The translations under genes and the position numbers were made by a program. DNA of 64,000 bases from JAKACA01 sp050744865 (GTDB lineage Bacteria; Actinomycetota; Acidimicrobiia; Acidimicrobiales; Bog-793). This document shows positions 61,662 to 64,000 of this stretch, one piece after another. The number at the start of each line of letters is the position of its first letter. The first letter of the stretch is position 1. A model generated the notes under the pieces. That model saw only the letters and a list, made by a program, of their open reading frames with translations. It was not told where the DNA came from and did no database searches. Location of the stretch: positions 20,566-84,565 of the forward strand of contig JBOGHW010000062.1 of assembly GCA_050744865.1 (NCBI GenBank). Direction: 5' to 3'.

Positions 61662-61862
61662 GATGTTCGGCCTGGAGATCTCCATCGGCGCCGTCGACGC
61701 GGTCTACGCCGAGGCCGGCAGGCGCCTGAGAGGCTTCGTCGCCGCCCTCGTGGCGGTGCTGAAGAGCCTGCCGGTGCTCCACGTCGACGAGACGAGCGAC
61801 CGGCTCGGGACCAAGAACATCTGGATGCACGTCGTGTCCGGGTCCCTCTACACCTTGATCCG
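61549..61862 (+). mobile_element. IS66-family transposase fragment (central part)
   Basis: The frame holds SYGPRARAIVAYLLARQHVPNRRVAEAMREMFGLEISIGAVDAVYAEAGRRLRGFVAALV and then LPVLHVDETSDRLGTKNIWMHVVSG, which is the IS66 core up to and past the first catalytic Asp (HVDET). Neither the start nor the C-terminal half is present. It is cut at about 61860, where a peptide-binding-protein fragment begins. Confidence 0.75.
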
Positions 61863-62013
61863 GCGCCTACAAGAACTACGGCGTGCCGGGCGACGGGCCG
61901 GTCCCGCTCCAGCCGGCCTCGCCTTACGTGCCGCCGGCCGAGAAGACCAATCCATACCCATATGATCCGTCGCACGCCACAAAGCTGCTTGAAGCCAACG
62001 GCTGGAAGCTAAC
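61862..62013 (+). pseudogene. Fragment of a peptide ABC transporter binding protein
   Basis: The frame AYKNYGVPGDGPVPLQPASP then YPYDPSHATKLLEANGWKL matches the family-5 solute-binding segment (Y-P-YDP-x-KA-x-x-LL-x-x-A-GW). It is only 50 residues, bounded on the left by the IS66 fragment and on the right by the IS1380 terminal repeat. It is not a copy of the corresponding region of the intact binding protein at 10569-12200. Confidence 0.65.
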
Positions 62014-62138
62014 CCTCGAACAAGCGTTCGTTAGCCCGGTATTGCCCGTTCCACTTGTGCAGAACGGGGTTTGAGCTTGCGAGGCGACGCCGGCCTGTGA
62101 GTTTCGGGTGAGTACGGGCGCTGGCCGGTCCGCGGGAA

Positions 62139-62204
62139 AACCTTCCGGGTATGGGAGAATCGAGTTCGCTTAAAAACCAATAAGCCCATACCCCGAAAGG
62201 TCTT
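62139..62204 (+). promoter_or_regulatory. Long hairpin upstream of the transposase start
   Basis: GGGTATGGG (62147-62155) pairs perfectly with CCCATACCC (62185-62193), and the flanking CCTT/AAGG bases extend the stem. The right arm ends 6 nt before the transposase GTG. Such hairpins in IS elements limit translation from read-through transcripts. Confidence 0.55.
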
Positions 62205-62209
62205 TCCAG

Positions 62210-63787
62210 GTGAAGAATAGCTCGTCTCGGTCCACCGGTGGTGCTCGCAGGCAAACCGAGCGCCAGCGAGCCGAGCACCGGAGGCGGGCGCGGTTGGTTG
62301 ACCAGGAAGCCTCTCGGATCCGACGGCGCCTCGCCGGTGCGGTGAGGGTGAACGAGTCCGGTCCTGTCCTCGGGCGCCACCGTGCCGTCTACGAGGTGTC
62401 GGAGCGCTCGCGGGCGATCTCCCATGGCGGCATCGGCGTAGTGGCCGCTCTGGCGAAGGGCGTCGGGCTGGCTTCTGAGATCGACGCCTCGCTCGATCTC
62501 TTGTCGTCGCATCGCCCGTACTTCGAGTCGGACCACGTCCTCAACATCGCCTATAACGCCCTCTGCGGCGGGAGGCGCCTCGACGACATCGAGTTGCGCC
62601 GCAACGACTCTGTGTTCCTCGACGCCCTCGGGGTCGACAGCCTGCCGGACCCGACCACGGCCGGCGACTTCTGCCGCCGTTTCGACGCCTCGTCTGTACA
62701 GGCCCTGCAGGACGCAGTCAACCGCTCACGGATGAAAGTCTGGGCCGCCCAGCCGGCATCGTTCTTCTCCGGGACCGCCCGGATCGACGCCGATGCCTCG
62801 ATCATCCCCACGACAGGCGAGACCAAGCAGGGGATGGACATCGCCTACAACGGCACATGGGGCTACTCGGCTCTCGTCGTGAACCTCGCCAACACCAAAG
62901 AGCCTCTGTTCGTCGACCTCAACGGCGCCAACCGCCCGTCGCACGAGGGCGTGGTCCCGCTCTACGACAAAGCTGTCAAGCTCTGCCGTAAGGCGGGCTG
63001 GAGCGACATCTTGTTAAGGGGCGACACCGACTTCTCGCTCACGGCCGAGTTCGACAGCTGGCACGACGACGGCGTCCGGTTCGTGTTCGGGTACGACGCC
63101 AAAGCCAACCTGGTCGGCATCGCCGAGGACAGACCCGAGGAGCTCTACCACTCCTTGGTGAAGAGAGCCGACGAGGCGACCGCCAAGATGACAAGGACGA
63201 AGGCAGCTGGCGTGAAAGAGACGGTCGTGGCGATCCGCGGCTTCAAGAACGTTCGTACGGTGGCCGAGGACGTGACCGAGTTCTCCTACAGGCCGGGCAA
63301 CTGTAAGGGTGAATACCGGGTGGTGGCGCTCAGGAAGGACTTGAACGTGAGCGGTGCCAACGTGCTGTTCGCAACATTCAAGTACCTGTTCTACATCACC
63401 AACGACTTCGAGCTCACAGCCGACGAGGTGATCGCCGAGGCCCGTGGCCGCTGCGACCAGGAGAACCTGATCGCCCAGCTGAAGGACATCCGTGCCCTGC
63501 ACGCCCCGGTCAACACCCTCGATGCCAACCTCGCCTACATGACGATGGCGTCACTGGCCTGGACCCTCAAGGCTTGGTGCGCCTTGCTGCTGCCGATATC
63601 GCCGAGATGGGCAGAAGCCCACACCCGCCAGCGCCAGCAACTGCTCACGATGGAGTTCCGGACCTTCCTGCAAGCCTTCGTCGCGGTCCCATGCCAGATC
63701 GTGCGCACAAGCAGACAGATCCGCTGGCGGGTCCTCGCCTGGAACCCGTGGCTCGGAGCCTTCCTCAGGCTCGCCGACAGCCTCTGA
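62210..63787 (+). CDS. IS1380-family transposase
   Basis: The 525-aa DDE transposase starts at GTG 62210. Catalytic residues are visible in TARIDADASII (Asp), ILLRGDTDFSLTAEFDSW (Asp), and the Glu in AEARGRCDQENLIAQLKD, with the typical DPTTAGDFCRRF near the N-terminus. The frame is intact and of family length, so the element may be active. Confidence 0.92.
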   Translation: MKNSSSRSTGGARRQTERQRAEHRRRARLVDQEASRIRRRLAGAVRVNESGPVLGRHRAVYEVSERSRAISHGGIGVVAALAKGVGLASEIDASLDLLSSHRPYFESDHVLNIAYNALCGGRRLDDIELRRNDSVFLDALGVDSLPDPTTAGDFCRRFDASSVQALQDAVNRSRMKVWAAQPASFFSGTARIDADASIIPTTGETKQGMDIAYNGTWGYSALVVNLANTKEPLFVDLNGANRPSHEGVVPLYDKAVKLCRKAGWSDILLRGDTDFSLTAEFDSWHDDGVRFVFGYDAKANLVGIAEDRPEELYHSLVKRADEATAKMTRTKAAGVKETVVAIRGFKNVRTVAEDVTEFSYRPGNCKGEYRVVALRKDLNVSGANVLFATFKYLFYITNDFELTADEVIAEARGRCDQENLIAQLKDIRALHAPVNTLDANLAYMTMASLAWTLKAWCALLLPISPRWAEAHTRQRQQLLTMEFRTFLQAFVAVPCQIVRTSRQIRWRVLAWNPWLGAFLRLADSL

Positions 63788-64000
63788 GGCTGAGCCGAAC
63801 CGGCCAGACACTGCCCGGCAGATGACACGACGTACGGAAGAGCCAACTTTGGCGACCTTGGATACGCCGCCTGAGAGGCAAACCGCCCTCGTTCGGGGCC
63901 AATAGGACGCCTGCCGAGGTATACAGGCTCCACCTGAAGCATGCCGACCGAGCACTCAGGCTCTGCGGATCAGTCGTCAGTGCCGAGCGCTTGTTTTAGG

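Larger units (their letters stand above)
62014..64000 (+). mobile_element. IS1380-family insertion sequence
   Basis: Terminal inverted repeats CCTCGAACAAGCGTTCG (62014-62030) and, at the right, the reverse complement of CCTAAAACAAGCGCTCG (63984-64000) agree at 14 of 17 positions. They bracket an intact transposase gene. The total of 1987 bp fits an IS1380-type element with a long right non-coding arm. The right repeat ends on the last base of the window, so the target duplication cannot be checked. Confidence 0.8.

Overview
The window is 64 kb of high-GC DNA. It has frequent GTG and TTG starts, 4-bp GTGA/ATGA gene overlaps, many small LuxR/PadR/ArsR/TetR regulators, DUF1707, DUF5522, DinB and VOC proteins, and a Tat-type lipoprotein. 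This suggests an actinobacterium (Actinomycetota). An Acidimicrobiia- or Thermoleophilia-like soil lineage is my guess; no rRNA, tRNA or marker gene is present to settle it. I saw no CRISPR array.

Layout. 0-4 kb: a cut methyltransferase, an AraC regulator, threonine synthase, a CmoM-like methyltransferase, and a TetR repressor with twin operators in front of a ClC chloride channel (4.2-6.3 kb). 6.3-22.9 kb: an apparent catabolic island. It holds a zinc alcohol dehydrogenase, an enolase-superfamily enzyme, a flavin reductase-like protein, a HisC-type aminotransferase, a complete peptide/opine-type ABC importer (binding protein, two permeases, double ATPase), a 1026-aa DUF3604/PHP-like protein, a ureidoglycolate-lyase-like cupin, a metallophosphoesterase and a PhyH-type dioxygenase. 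The substrate is not evident. 22.9-29.9 kb: an aminoglycoside-phosphotransferase-like kinase, VOC proteins, a clear UDP-sulfoquinovose synthase, a YcaQ-type winged-helix protein, and an out-of-frame deletion fusion of two genes. 29.9-34.7 kb: a PadR-controlled ABC (ATPase/FtsX) locus with a duplicated ATPase and two identical operators. 34.7-36.8 kb: a decayed stretch with an inverted repeat, a lone response regulator and gene tails. 36.8-41.1 kb: a NarL-type two-component system divergent from an ABC-2 exporter, with a 16-bp perfect palindrome between them.

41.1-55 kb is a mosaic of small genes and relics. It has an arsI-aquaporin-arsC' cluster and, 11 kb away, arsR-arsM'; the two loci share paired operator-like boxes at the same 34-bp pitch. 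It also has a VapBC pair, a frameshifted DHFR-like gene, a GH5 glycosidase relic, an IS66 relic and a pstA tail. 55-60 kb: a universal stress protein and a seven-gene Mrp/Mbh-type cation antiporter module (E-F-G-MbhD-MbhEF-C-D) without a NuoL-like MrpA. 60-64 kb: CsbD, a small membrane protein, a methyltransferase whose 3' end runs into an IS66 fragment, a peptide-binding-protein fragment, and an IS1380-family element whose right terminal repeat coincides with the window end.

The strongest leads are the catabolic island, the three dyad-symmetric operator systems (TetR/ClC, PadR/ABC, two-component/ABC-2), the split arsenic regulon, and the many gene fragments that record past IS-driven rearrangement.
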